From: Branchiostoma floridae
Taxonomy: Eukaryota; Chordata; Leptocardii; Amphioxiformes; Branchiostomatidae
Direction of reading: 5' to 3'
Length of the DNA: 64,000 bases
NCBI RefSeq assembly: GCF_000003815.2
Contig: NC_049983.1
Coordinates: forward strand, 20,304,553-20,368,552
A model generated the notes under the pieces. It did not search any database, had not been told where the DNA came from, and was given only the letters and a program-made list of their open reading frames with translations. Of this stretch, positions 42,904 through 57,074 are shown one piece after another (position 1 is the stretch's first letter; every line of letters starts with the position of its first letter). Both the position numbers and the translations under genes were made by a program.

Positions 42904-45900
42904 TTTAAGTCCAGTTATATGATTGTCCTTTGTTCAGCTTTGCATTTTGAGGTGATCTGCACCTGTGACAAGCGTAAATTTGGCGGCATCTCGCCATGAC
43001 ACTTTTACTTAGTTTTCAGGATTTTTCTTCCTCATTGCAATTCCACGAGAGCATTTAAGATGATCTCCTGTATATCTCAAGTCCATATCGACCAGGCGAG
43101 GTGCGAAAGAAGCAAACACCTCGCCATTTCATCACAAGGAGATAATAACGGGTTAATGGGATGGCATTGGCACGTATAAGCCAGTGGGTTCCGTAACTAA
43201 TTCCATGTAAGCTTTGGCTATTTCTGTTCACGCCCTCCTCCCGTCCACAATGTCTGCTATTAGCACGCTGTACAGCTGTAGTGTTTGCTGTAGGGCGAAA
43301 TCCGGGATATCGGATTGTACGAAACACGCCCCAAAGAAAGTGATTTGTGATTTTGAATACTAGAAAAAGTTCAAATCCACACTGTACAGCGCCTGTCTTT
43401 GTCAATGAATGGGCAACTTATCGCAATTATGACATCAGTGGATTACCTGTTGCAGGAAGTTTATGACGTCCCCCGTCTATACTTAACGCATTGAAATGAA
43501 TGGTTCGTCAGCCAGACCTGTCAACGGCGTCATGTTCTCCCGTAGGATTGATTCATTCCAGTGGAACGGACCGTCACAAATAATCCACCCCACAGGAGCT
43601 AATTTGGGAGAAGTTAGCGCACAGAAAGAAGATGCGAGGGCGGAACGCGGAGTCGTTGTGTCGGAACCGTGAATCATACTAATGGCTGAGCGGAAATTAC
43701 AGCTGATAAGACTGAGACCAGTTTAACTTAAATATTCATTCGTCGGTGTAATGACCTGCAGTCGGCCTTCACTTTACTAGGAACTCATTTGCAAGTCGAG
43801 TTCCAGAACCAACACACACAAAGTGAATAACCTACACAGGGACTAGTAAGTTTTACCCAGTGTAGCCAGACATATAATCAGACCTGTATAAATGGAACTA
43901 TGAATGACCATGACAAGAAAAACGCGCCAAAGTCCCATTACAAGCCCCCCCCCCCCCCCCCCTTCTTACACTGTAACGAAATGAGACTACAACATATCAA
44001 GCCAACGAAAAACCACTGGATATGCAGCGCGACAAGAGAACGTTATTAGCATATTGAAATTCTCCCATACGTGGAATTCCTGCCGTTCATTCTAGTTTCT
44101 CGCCTTACCCTGCCAACAATCTTTCAAAACTCCTCAAGTGGTCTCTGAGTTGCAACTATGCCCACCATGCACAGACAAGAGGCTCTCATTTGATGATCAA
44201 TAGTGTCGCTCACGTCATATCTTAATGATACTCGGCTGCAGCAAGTGAAAACCTCTGATTCTCACATTAATGTGTAATATTATCGTATCATAGCAATGGA
44301 GAAATACACGCTGGGAATTTGAAGAGTATACGTAGGGTACTACAGGTCATCCTCATTGCAAAGCAGTTTTATCCGAGGGATTCTTCATTTACCAAGCTAG
44401 TAGGAAAGGCCCTCATAATATACTGCGTGTACAAGGATAGATCTAGACATACATACATACCAGATATACATACATGACTTTTTCTTTAAAAACATTGACT
44501 CGTACGTACATAAACACTTGTCAGGGCATAAGGGGCAACAATGTGCTGATGGTTTTTTTTTTAATCATTATGTCGCCGTCCATTCTGAATATTACCCGGG
44601 GACATATCTGGGTCGGTTAAAGCCTTACTGTACTCCAGAGGAGAGTGTTCCAGTTCTGCCAGTAATATTTTTCTGAATCCCCAAACGTAATTGTATTGGC
44701 CACTTGACATTGAACCTGGACAAGGGAGCAGTTGCGTTATAAAGCATTAACCCCCCGAGTACCCTCCAATTAGATTACAGCCAGGTGTAACACGTTATAA
44801 GGTGAACAACCATTGGACAAACTTCAACTTCGCAGCTCTTAAGAAATATCTGGTTGAGCTTGAAAATTACTTGCAATGTGTATCTGGATACTTATTTGAC
44901 AACTTGTAGCCTTGGTAGCTTTATTTACTACTTGATTTTGGTCAAAAATGGGCTTTGATCTTTGTCAATCATCCCATTGAAACCCTTACTTAAGACTTGA
45001 AAAAAAGGCCTTCATAAAAAATGGCAGCTATTAGGAAGTCGAGGTCCAATCTTAAAAACAATGTTTGCAGCAAGTGTGTGAATAGTTGTTCATCATTTTC
45101 CATCCTTATCAAGTTAATTCTTCTATTAATTTGACCCCAAAATTGACCTGGAACTTTAGCAATTATCCCATAGGAAACGATAGTTAAGGCATTATTCCCA
45201 TCATGCATCACACCAGATGGGTCTGCATGAAGGGGCATATTTAGTTACTGGATTATAAATGGTCCATTTATTTACTCATCTGTGATTAGTTTTTACAAAT
45301 TTTGTCGGTTTTGTGTACCTAAAAATATGGTCTTCTAGGAAATAGCACTCTTCTCTGGATTACAGTGTGCTTTTAACGATATATGTGGAGGTTATGCGAT
45401 GACTAAATAAGTGACCAGAAGAAACTAAAGAAGACAAAGTAACACTTATTGAAGTCTCCAAACGAAACTTTATTTTTTGGTGATGTTTGATGATTTGGCA
45501 TGCTTGTACGTTGTATAGTGTAGGGCTTCTTTTACTGAATCGGGATTTCAATCCCCGTAGGCAAGTACAGCACCATATGGAGACTAGTTCTTTTACCAAC
45601 AGGAAGTAAGAAATAGATTCAGTGAAGAATTGCTATGCATAAATCATCTATCGCATTGAAGTACGTCTTTTCGTTTCGTGAGATGTTTTACATCAACGCT
45701 TCATATAAAGGGCTGAATAGTTTTCTGTGGTGCTACGTTACTTGTTACGCAAGAGAAGGAAAGTGTAATGAACACCAAACCCTCAAACGCTTACTAAATC
45801 CGCACGCAGGAAATGTAATCAAGCAAGAGTACGGAACGCGCTTGAACAGAAAACGCCGCCAAGATTTTATCGTTTTCCCGTCTAGTGGCCGTCTGTGTAA

Positions 45901-48659
45901 TCCAAGGGATTTTGTGATGATACGTTGCAAGGCGATCTGAGATCTGTGGATTACCTCTCCCCCCCTCTCTCTCGTGTCTTGAATGTGGCATTTATCATTC
46001 CTTTCATTAGCAGAATTCATCTCGCAAAGGCGGTGTGGGAGCTGGTGCACAGGAGCTTTGCTGTGTAATAAGTCTGGCAGATGTGAAGGCGGACCATTTT
46101 GTCCTGCTATAGTCATGTTTCTGTTGTCTGTAGGGAAGGATTTGTGGACTGGCTTGTCTTTGATGTGTAGATTATTTTACCAGAGTTGTGCACATTGACA
46201 AAAGTAGATTTCTGTATGTTGTGTTCGCACAACTGTTGAAATATTGTGACGAATAGAGGCGAGACAATTTGAAGGGTAGGCAAAGCGACAGTCTTGCATT
46301 TCAAGCGTTTCACTACATTTCACCTTTCAAGAAAATGAATGCGATGGTGTCTACCTTCGTGTAACACCAATGAATTACAGTTTTTCAATTTCCATTTCCT
46401 TCATAAATCTTTAGTTTTGGGACCGATCGAATGTAATCTTCCGTTTTGATATTGTAGATGTCCTTCCTCCAACTACAAAGATCTGACCAAAGTACAATCA
46501 ATGTGCTGTCGCTCACACTTCAAGATATGTTGCTTGATAAAGGGGTGCCATTGACATGCTCGCGACAGCGTTACTTTGATCAGAATTACCCTAATAGAAA
46601 AGGAGACGTATTTCGCCTCCGTTTTAGACCACACACGGCATTTGTTTTCTCACAGTATACGAGAGTACTGATCATGTAATGTCGTCTTATTTTCCCCTTG
46701 CCTGGCGCTTAGCACAAACAGGTCACAACCCGGTAGCTATCACTCAGAAACCTGCGTGTATTGTACGGAAGCTAGACGTATTACGCTTTCACAAGTCGTC
46801 GGCGGCATGGATCACACCGATAAGGGTTTCTAACGTGGTTCACCGTGCGTGGTTAGCGAGCACTGCCGTCACATTTCCGCTCATTTATCACACAGTATGC
46901 AGGAATAAAGACGCTGTGGGCGCACCACAGGTTCTGTTCAACCTTACAGGAACTACCTGTTCAACCGCGATCATTACTACCTGCTGATCAGCACAATTGC
47001 TACCATCAACTACTGCTTTAACTCGGAAAAGATGCACGGTTTCCTATTGCAATGCCATTTACGCTTAATTAGTAAAGGAAAACACATTCCGAGACATTCA
47101 ATCTATCACGTCTACTCGGTTGTCAAAATAGTTAAAATGCGTCTCTTACAATTTCCTTTTTTATCTTCCAATATCACACTTCCTACATCCCCATTATGGT
47201 TATAAAATCACGTCGTATTTAAGGAAAGATTTTAGGAAAAGAAAATTTCTTACCTTTGATTTGTTGGTGTCTGGGTAGTAGTATTTACCCGACGATCCAC
47301 ACAGCACAGAAATGGGACGCCTTCTTCTCTCTTTGATTCTCGCCCGAATGAGCTTTTATCCACACTGCAAGAAACTCCTCATTCTAAAACCTCAAGCTGT
47401 ATAATACCGTACCGTCTCCTGTGCGGTCCGCTACAAGAGCTTGACGTACAGCCTCCGTCATGAGATTTATGTAAGGGATGTCTCGTCACCGGGGAATGAA
47501 CGCACGTCAACATACAGCGCACCGTCCTGCCACTCCACAGCCCACGCAAAACTCTCCACAGGCATGAGTTTATGGAACTTGAACGGAATGCCCCTCCACA
47601 TTCTTGTCTTATGACCCCTGTCGGGAATGATTGATTGTTTGGGACATAGGTTTTTATTTTGGACACATGGTTCGCGCCAGTCCCTCTGTTCTGCATATGC
47701 ATCATCTATTCTGTCGAAATGAATATCGTGTCCACACCGATGGATAAATTCGAAGTGAGGACGCTAATGCAAATGTCGGATACATGCAGATACATGTTTA
47801 TCTGTTTTTGTAACTAATTCTTAAAAATTGCATAGATAGTTATGATTTCAATTCGGCTTATGAATAATTTGTTGAAAATAGCCGTCCATGAAGGACAGTT
47901 TGTCAGGTTTCCTGAGGTCAGCATCTATTGAATGTTAAGTGAAGACTGGCAGATTGCCAACGTTGGTGTTAAAATCTCATACTTACAGCCGTTGCAATGT
48001 ATCCAAAGCCGACTCCACAGATCTTAAGAGGTCTCAACCTTTTGTTAAGTCCATGTGGGAACGATTGCAAAGAGGAGGCTTTACGTAATGTGAGCAAAAG
48101 TGTGAGCAAGGTCTTTGAAGGAAGAATTGTTCATAGGAATATATCAGTAAATGCTATGTCATCGAGGTTCATTACACAGATTAATAGGTGCTTGATTTTC
48201 CGCATTAGACCTAAACTATAGCATCCTTATCAATGCCGATATGATTGATTCGAACTAGTCCTTTGCGCTCTTAATCGGCACCTATCACACTCTGGCCATT
48301 CATACCTAAATGTTCCGACGAAAAACCATCTCGTAAGAGGAAACTGCTCCTCCGTGCGACATGCGTGGCAAGTGCAGAGGAGAGATACGCAATTCAGTGA
48401 TGATGTATTTAGTTTTGACTCAAGAGCACTTATTTAAGAAACGTCTAAACACACAGTTGCAGATCTCATGTCACACTGTGAGAACAAGAAATTTCAATCG
48501 AAACTGCAAAATATGTCTTTTATATTCGATACTAATTGTATGATCTTTATTCGGGCATTAGGAACTCACTTGTAACTTCTCAAAGAACAGTATATCACTA
48601 TTTCAAAACTACGTGATTATACAAATCAAAATAAGTCCTATGTTGCAGGCTAATTGTAA
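42904..48659. other. Gene-poor region, no supported gene
   Basis: Only chance-length open frames and an 18-base poly(C) run at 43945-43962. No splice-bounded exon, RNA gene or element termini could be supported. Confidence 0.45.
43945..43962 (+). repeat. Poly(C) run, 18 bases
   Basis: Longest homopolymer of C in the window, in non-coding sequence. Confidence 0.95.
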
Positions 48660-49033
48660 CGGAATTTTATGGAATTTCTTCGTTCCGTTATTCAGCTATC
48701 AACTTTGAATGATTTGTACAAAAATGCCCTGTTAGTTGTAGCTAATGGGGAGCCATGGTGGTTCGGGTGGCAGAGGAAAAGTGGCACCCCATGCCAGATA
48801 TTGACGTAAAGTCATTAAGTCGAGTTCCAGAACAAGCTTCAAGGGGGGCCCAAACCTACACCACTTCTTTCTGACATCAAAATGTACCTGCCACTAATAA
48901 ATGAACCCAGTATTAGATCTAGGACAAAACTTTATAAGTTCCAAGTTTCAGTACCAAGGCCAGCCACAAGGATGCCTTATTCTTACCTTCAAAAGACCTA
49001 CTCACGTATCAAACATCATTACAATCCATCTGA

Positions 49034-49101
<68 letters not shown>

Positions 49102-49165
49102 AAACACAAAGATACACAACAACGACAACAATACTCCAATTTTTCATGGAGATATTGGATCAAAT
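48660..49165 (+). mobile_element. Second, shorter copy of the module-rich repeat family
   Basis: The string from about 48660 (GAATTT...CGTTCCGTTATTCAG) to ACAAAAATGCCCTG, then GGGGGGCCCAAAC, then a long CA tract and TTTTTCATGGAGATAT aligns by order and sequence with 21268-21650 of the element at 20573-21660. It is more diverged and keeps only the right-hand part. Non-coding; the His-Thr repeat frames through the CA tract are artefacts. Confidence 0.5.
49035..49094 (+). repeat. CA microsatellite, about 29 units
   Basis: Nearly uninterrupted CA dinucleotides; the longest microsatellite in the window. Confidence 0.97.
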
Positions 49166-52100
49166 ACTAGTAGATACTTTTATAAGTAACAATTTAATTG
49201 TGAACCACAGCACGCGAGGTTTTCATAAACTTTAGTTTATTTTCTCATTAATCAGAATACAGAGAGATTTGCCTACCATGTGATAAATAAGTGTTCGAAT
49301 AAAAAGGTGAAAAGGATTTGGTAAGGATTGTGAAGAAAAATTGCTTATGTCTGTTTCTGGCAGCTTTATCTATACGAATGTTGCAATTATCGACTGCCAA
49401 CAGTCAAACGTACAACTTCTGTAGTTTGATGGTTTCTTTGGATGCCTAACAGGGTTATCATTCCATCAATTGCAATACACAGTTGATAACTATACTCCTT
49501 TATTTACCAGTATTTATGAAACTCCATTCGGCACCTGATCAAAATCTATGATTACAGCTTTGCGAGAGGCTGGTACATAATTAATCTACGAGGCAGTGGG
49601 TGTGAAAACGAGCAATTGAATATGAAGTAACGAGTTGTTGACTAAGCCTATTGGATTATGTGTAGTCTCATTTGTACAATTAGAAATTACATTAATCTTT
49701 ATCTACTTACTATGTATGAACATACTACAAATCGCACACCGGCTCTGCAACTTTAAGAATACAAACACATGGAATAAAATTGTTTCCTTTCTCATTGGTA
49801 AATCAATGGATAACTGTATAACACACAATCGAATGACTGCTCGCCCTTAGGCGAAGCTAGATTGAACATTGGATATGTGTATAAATGCAAATATAGGAAG
49901 AGCCATAAATCATAATTCAAATATCGAAATATCTATTAATCATAGACTCCTACTCAATTAAAGGGCTGTCTTTCCTGAGAATGGTTATTGAACTTTTTCC
50001 ATAAAATAGATGTCCTTTGCAGAAGGGGTCAGACAGGGCGTTAATGGTGTCGAGGCTGAGGTATGGACAGAATGACACAAGTTACATACTATTCGTTTGC
50101 AACGACCAGAATATAAAATTGCCTGCGTGGGAACAAATGATCAGTCAGCTGAGATAGTTATATGAAAATATGACAGTGTAGTATCTCTCACATATCCAGT
50201 ATTTGGGCACAGTGCTATTCATTTCCTTTGCCAGTTACACGAAAAAAGGGTTTTGATACGTAATCCGCTGTAGCACATATTGCACCAGCAGCGTCATTTC
50301 GTGGTTGAGCGTACTTCATGGGATTCATCTTAATGTCGCTTTGCCAATTTTCTCCTTGCAAACAGCAATAAAAATATATATTCTTGACGTAGATGTGGTA
50401 GTTAGTCTCTTGTTAGCCACATTTCCCTCAGAGCGGCTTTGAGTGGGATAAGGTATTTGAAGGAAGCATAAATCATACATTTGATGTGAACATGATAACT
50501 CTTCATCATTCCATATATTGGAACATATTATGAACTTTTTTTTTTAGTTTTCATGTGTTTGAGCCTGTTTCCGTGTCACCTTATTATATGCTTTTATGAT
50601 TTCCCCTATCGCTGTGGGTGTGTCAATCCCATATACCCTTTCCCTTGTTGGTCACATTTCCGTGTCCCTCGATATCAATCATCCAGGCCAATTTGAGTTT
50701 CTGTTCAAACAAAGGCAGAATACTATTAGTGAGTCTGTATTTTCGTTAAGAGTTGTATGGGCGTAAAGGAAAATGTTCTAAGATGTCGAAATGCTAGAAT
50801 AATTCAACGTCGACTGTATCGAACATGACATACAATATACATACTTGAACAAGCTGACTGAGTTTGTGTCAGTTGATATCAAACGTTTTCAGGGTTGCCA
50901 GGTCTTAGACGGATGGACCTCTTCACCTCCATATATTCTCGCTCTTCTATGTGCGTCACAAAAAATTTATCATCCAGCTAACAGTGTGCGAGCCAGCTAT
51001 CTTTAGCTTGAATTCCATACCTTATCAATTTGTGCTCCTCCAATCTGAAACAATCACACGATCCCCATAAGTAAGACTATCATGATGTGATTTTTTGGAG
51101 AAAGTCCAAGAATCGATCCTTGCAGCGCGCAGTATCATCATCAAACCCAGTCCTCAGCCCGGCCTCTCGCAGGAAACCGTCCTTAATGGCGGCTATTTTG
51201 GAACGATAATTTGCAGCTTTACTGATAACGTTCCCCTGAAGGATGTGCGAAGCTTTATTCTTTGTGAGAAAGATTTGCACGGTGGGCTGTAAAAGTTTGC
51301 GACAATGACGATGGGATAGAGCACAGGCGCAGATTCAACATGTGCGCTGACTGCAAGATTTATAAGATATCGACCTGACCGACTGGACGACTCCAGAAAT
51401 GGGCTATGAATTTTAATCGTGGGGCAATGAGGTTGAATATGGATGTAAGAAAAGGGCGAGTTCATGGTGAGATTGGGGGAAGAAGGGGCCCAGAGGCGCG
51501 AAGGGTGAGTGGGATGTGTCGTGATTGGATAAACAATAAATGTATCACACTACACAGTGTTAATGATCACCTATTTCCCTTCCTGTTGGCACAAAGATGC
51601 TTGATGTTGATAATTATGAGGTACACTCACGCAAATAGGTTTATTTGTTTTTGTCACCAAAAGCATTACATATAGCCACTGGGATTTGTCGATATACAAT
51701 TCCACTCGAGCTAAATATACTTTTCTTATCAACAGAGTACAACGATCGCAATCACGGTTTGCTTATTCTCAATCATTACTAACGCTTAACGCGTCCACAA
51801 AATGGATTAACGCCGCTAAAACCTTAAGAACAATTGATTTATGCGTAACCCACCTTACACGACGTGTGGGGCAAAGGGAGTTGTTACATGTTGGAATACT
51901 GTACCAGATGATTTGACGTTTTCTCTACGAAGATCATAAGGTCTTTCATTACCAATGCCGGCATCATCGCGGCGTGAGCACGTCCTGGCTATGGTTTAGC
52001 TCCGCCCGGCTTTTGACCAACGGAGGGGAACGTAGGCTAGCGATGGGACTCACTGTTACAGCACCTTAATGGCAAATGAGGAAGCTACATCACCTTTCGG

Positions 52101-53457
52101 CCACTCTAGTGCATGTATAGACAAATGAAGCACGCTAGATTCTCAGCATGTGCGAAGGCCAAGGCGGGAAGGGTAGTCAATTGGGCTTTTCCGTTGACGC
52201 ACGTACAGTTTTAGTACTGGCGCTGATGGGATCAAAGTCAGACAAACAACATCGACAGTGACGTCCATGCATCTGAAAACGCATGAGTAAAGATCGTAGC
52301 TTTAGAACTTCAGTAGACAGGAAACAACGCTGCAATGTTTCATTGATATCACCTGCTCAAGAAATGTCTGTTGGTCTAATCATTCAACAAAGTCCTTTAA
52401 GCATGTTAAGAAAGAGAAAGTTGATATGGAATATGCTTCTGAAGATCGACAATTGCTTACATAGACAGTTCACAGCCCGCCTCACGATGGTGTCTGGCAA
52501 CAATCTGGAATCAATATAAACAGTCTTCATTGAATAACGGATATCGATTCCATTTAGCGACTGGTACACACAATACTGTAATCGGCGCCCTCGTGACGTT
52601 GACACTAAGTTTGGTTTTGCCTAGTAATAGTGATATTGGCAAGGGAAACCATTAAAAAGCATGACCCAATATGCCAATATAAGAGCGGTAGCAAGGTTAT
52701 GTACATTGGCTGCTTCGATGACTCGACAAATCTACCAAAATGCATATTCAAATACTATGCAAAATGTCAGAGCAATTGGTCCGGGAAATGCGGCTTACGG
52801 TTCCACTCCGTCAATCAGGATGAGACATGTGATACCATTTCTCTGAGGAACCCTGCGTATGACCCGGGCTACGATCCAATAAACACATTATACAGGGACC
52901 TTACCCAGCGGCTTGACCTGTAGCAGAGAAAATCGGTCTTAGAGATTATCATATCTAGCTTAATGTCATTTGAGGTCTGGCTTTAAGCTTCCGTAGTTGA
53001 GGATGACAAGAGGATGAAATAATTGTTTTGCATGTATGACGTGCCCTGGCGGTATTGATCAGATTTTCCCGCGGCGTGCGGAGCTTGTTTGTGGGGAATT
53101 ATCTCGTCTGTCTCTATCAGGTGTAGGATCGACCGATGAGCTGACTGCGGTGATGTACGAGCCTTTCCCGCGACCCTCCCAACCGCCACGCCTCCCAATC
53201 GAAACTCCAGATTTCCTCCATCTGCGAAATTGATCACCATCGCGGCCGTGAGAATCTGCACATGCACGTCTTCGCCGCGGTAACTTTCCCACGCTGCCTC
53301 TCCATTGTCATGGCAAATGCAGCCACTCTCCGGGCGGGGATGCAATGACGGAGATCGGAGTGCCTTGTGCGAAGCTATTGATTTTGAGAATCAGGCTACT
53401 GCCGTTAACATCTGAACGGTGCCCGCCGTATTGGTAAGGGGAACAAATTTACGGCTC
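49166..53457. other. Gene-poor region, no supported gene
   Basis: AT-rich with chance open frames. The sequence becomes noticeably more CpG-rich from about 53050, as near a promoter. A cysteine-bearing frame at 52630-52923 is discussed under findings. Confidence 0.4.
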
Positions 53458-53662
53458 TATATTTAGGTGGATGATCGGATGGTGGTGAGCGGTGTGTGCC
53501 CGGGGTACCGCGAGGGTCCCTGCCTCCGAGTCGACAAGAAGCAGACTCGAAACAGCAATGTCTTCTCAAATGTCTTAAGGAGATCTCTTTTTCTCTCTGC
53601 GGAAGCCACAGCTTCAAGACAAACCATTGGTATTTTCTTCAATCCCGAGCAGTTCCATTAAG
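53458..53662 (+). promoter_or_regulatory. Candidate promoter and 5' untranslated exon of gene D
   Basis: TATATTTA at 53458-53465 lies in a CpG-rich stretch (about 53050-53620). About 200 bases on, TTAAG|GTAAGA (boundary 53662/53663) is a strong donor. An exon from about 53490 to 53662 spliced to the acceptor at 58252-58253 would supply the leader of gene D across a 4.6-kb intron. This is inference; no transcript evidence is available. Confidence 0.25.
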
Positions 53663-55539
53663 GTAAGAAGCAAATCGTGTTTCATCAGTTTTCTCACCAT
53701 GTAGTCTAATCAGTCACCAGTATAGCCTTTTTTCAACTTATTCAATTGGCCAGTGGTACACGTAGGATTTTTCAATGAGCAACATTTGAAAAGTGTTGGC
53801 TTTATGACAGGGGTTGAGCGACGTGAAGGTCATCCAATAGAACATAGAACGCGACCTCGCGGTCTCGGGAGTAAGACAAATTCTAGCTGTTCTCTGTCAG
53901 CACCTATAAATATGGTAACCTCTGTCGGGGGAACAGAATGTCGACCTTTTATTGTAATCCTCTCGGTGATACTCTGGCATTTAGCCTTTTTGAGTGTACG
54001 GCGGTTTTGGGCACTAGATGGGATTTTGTCTTTAGCTACGAAGTGATTCTTCCTTGTAGGACTGTAAATGTAACATTAATCATTGTTTGCCATGTGGCCA
54101 TCATCTGTGGTATTTACACAATATTCCTCTCGCATCATTTATCCATACGCATGTATCAACTATAGCTAGTAATTGTTTACGACCGCTTCTGTTATTTATC
54201 AGCTCATCAATAGTCTTCTTAAAGCTAAAAATGCTGAAGACAAAACGAATCTTTAAAACAGTGCAGCAATGCATCTTCACGTTTTCTAAGCTGACGTCAA
54301 ACTTCTTTTGGCAATGTCTTGTAATAAATCCTCAATCTCGTCAGCGCAATAAACCATATCAAACAATTGAAATCCCAATACTTATGCAATTTCACTTTAG
54401 GAGGGGCTCCAACTCTAAGTTGAGTGTATGGGTAAGATAATTGCATTAAGCCAAGATAATGCATTTGCTCCAACAGTCCAGTGATGTTCAGAAGGCTTCA
54501 TCCTGTCTACGCTATCCATTAGATCTGCCACATTTATTTTAATCACTTTCATTTTAGATTAGTTATCGGAACCATTACCGTAATGAAGTTTGCTGGGAAA
54601 CTGTTCACAGTAAATACCATCTGGTCTGTAATTTATAAAGATTTATTTCTTTCCCTATTTGGATGCGTTGTGCACATTATCATTCATACAGTGGCAACGT
54701 CGCCAATATGAAATATGAAAGGACGTCGTCAATATGAAATTTGTAACCTCTAAGTATCAAGTTGCTCCCAAGTGTTACTGTCGATGGAGCTAAATTAACA
54801 TCTATTCTACTTTCTATTCTGTCCACGTTGCTTCAAGGTTCTGATAAAGGCACGAGGCCATCTCCCCAAATACAACTGCACGCGTAAGTGAAAAATGTCG
54901 TTGCAATTAAGACTCAATTTTCTACAATTCAGATAGATCGTCCTAAACCAAATGAAGAGATCTGGGATCCGAGTGGAGTTTTGGTGCTGACAATGATTTT
55001 TTGTGGTGAATGTTTTTCGTGGCAGCTTGAATTATCATACTATCTTGTTGTACTGCAGTGAGATAATTGTGCACAGAGATGGGTATTGGGCTGTATTGAA
55101 CTCTCAAGGGATTCCAGGTAACGAAAGGATCCTTAAGCAAATCTGACTATATATGCATAATAGCTTTATTGGCGCCGCAACAAAATGTACAATGACTTTC
55201 GTAATGTGAACAATAAACTAAAATAATTGAAATACAAGATCAATCTTACCAGCTGTGCAATTCAAGCTGATGTTACTACTTCCATCACATCATATTGCAA
55301 TTAGGTAGCTAGCTAGCATACATGGCTTATCATGCTTTTTTGCATATTTCTAATAATTACATAAACACCAGATGTATTTATGATATCTCATATTGAGTAA
55401 ATATATTTGTGGTTATCAGAACCTCTGTTACATTGATCAAACAGCACGTCAACGGATGCTTATTTCTGTTTTATTGATATACTTCACAAAACTACCGTCG
55501 GAAAACCGTTGTCTACTGCAAACACAGTAACAGTTGTAA
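53663..55539. other. Intergenic or gene D intron, nothing recognised
   Basis: No coding signal beyond chance open frames. If the candidate exon at 53490-53662 is real, this is intronic. Confidence 0.4.
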
Positions 55540-57074
55540 CTAGAAAGGCCGACATTTGCTTGGGTGCAAATACAGCATATTTCAGCCATACCCATTCCCA
55601 CGCAACATTGGACTATTCCAAGTCACCCCTGCGCAAAAATGCAATATTTTAACTGTAAGTTATCCCCAAAAGAGAACTAATATGGTGAATTGATTCCAGG
55701 TCAAAACAGAGCTTGCCCAATATGCCCCGGGCCCATATGGAAGAATATAATCTTCCACAGGAGCGCCTATGCATAACTGATTGGTTTTTAGAATTGTGGC
55801 AACTCTTATTTTTCCGAGGGTGAAAAAAAAACGCATCTTCCATTCAGAAAATTTTCATCATAAAATTACATTACGCCATTCACAATTTCCACTTGGAAAA
55901 CTAGGTCTAAGTACCGTCATAATCTCCTTGTGATGTGGGTACATTTATTATTGCAGTGAACTTTTTTAAAAGTAGGGCATACGTTTTAATAATTGTCAAG
56001 CAGGTGCAGGTACTGTGCAGTAGGAGTGTTTTAAACTAAAAACTTCAATCTTCTTCTTGTTTTGTATGAGCGGAGACGTCTCCAATTCTTACAAAAATTT
56101 TACCACCCTGTCGCTTCATTTCTTTTCTGAAAAATCCCAGGACCAACAAGACCAACAACAACGCTAGAAGTACCTACATTTGTTCGGGAAAAAATACAGG
56201 CATTCTCGCCACTGTCAAACTTACGTATCAAAACTAAACGCAAACTGTCCAATTGTCCCGCGTTTTCTGCCAAGTACCATTTTCTCGATTGTCTCAACTA
56301 ACCCTCAAAGTCAAATCTGCCGAAAATGATTGATAGTGCCATGCGGAATGTTGGTAAATTCATCGACACAGACTTGCATTCTAACGTTCAATGCACGCGT
56401 ACCGTCCGTTACCGCTCAAATGACCCTGTCTTAACTCCAAATCCTCGCAAACTACAATTTAAACCCGGCACAGGGTAACATATGGCCACTGTAAGGCTGT
56501 AATATGCATCTGTTTGTGTATATATACGGGATAGCAAGGCCCCGCTTATGAATATTAACTAGCATTCGGCTTCCTCGTCGCTGATTGGCTGGCGTCCATA
56601 AAGCAATTAACTCTCTCCCCAGACCGCTGGCACCTGGCACGTGTGGGCTCTGGGGTCACGGGAGTTCTCGGGAGAAGGCCGAAAGAAAACCAATTTCCCT
56701 TCAGAAAAGTGCAGAAATTAATAATTTGAAATTAGTTTATGCCAAAAATTTTACTTGGATAATTTTACCAACTATCTAATGCCTATCTACACCAAATTTA
56801 AGGTAATTCCATTGTAATTCAAGGGTACAGGGGGCCAAAATATACCGTTTTGGTCAAAACATGACCTTTAAACTTCAATAAAATCATTTTAGAGGCAGAT
56901 ATGAAAAAAATGAGAAAATAGCACCTTGGTATTTACCCACTCTACCCTTGTGCAAAATTTCAGGTCATTCGGTCCAGGAACGACCGAGATGAAGGGATTT
57001 GAAGATTTGACAGGAGAAAAAAACATTACGAATACAATATATTTCACCATACCATATATGGTATGGCTGAAATA
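55540..57074 (-). mobile_element. Non-autonomous DNA transposon-like repeat, short inverted copy
   Basis: Reverse complement of 4279-6993 with several substitutions and small indels, but lacking the 1.2-kb middle. The join sits where the long copy has GTTGTTGTTG on one side and CTTGTTGGTCCTGGG on the other, so a deletion at TTGTTG microhomology is likely. TAA flanks both ends, a possible three-base target duplication. The palindrome containing TATTTCAGCCATACC is kept at 57030-57074. No coding capacity. Confidence 0.65.

Noticed and set aside
48882-49235. Frames encoding a His-Thr repeat
   Set aside because: They are the translation of the CA microsatellite.
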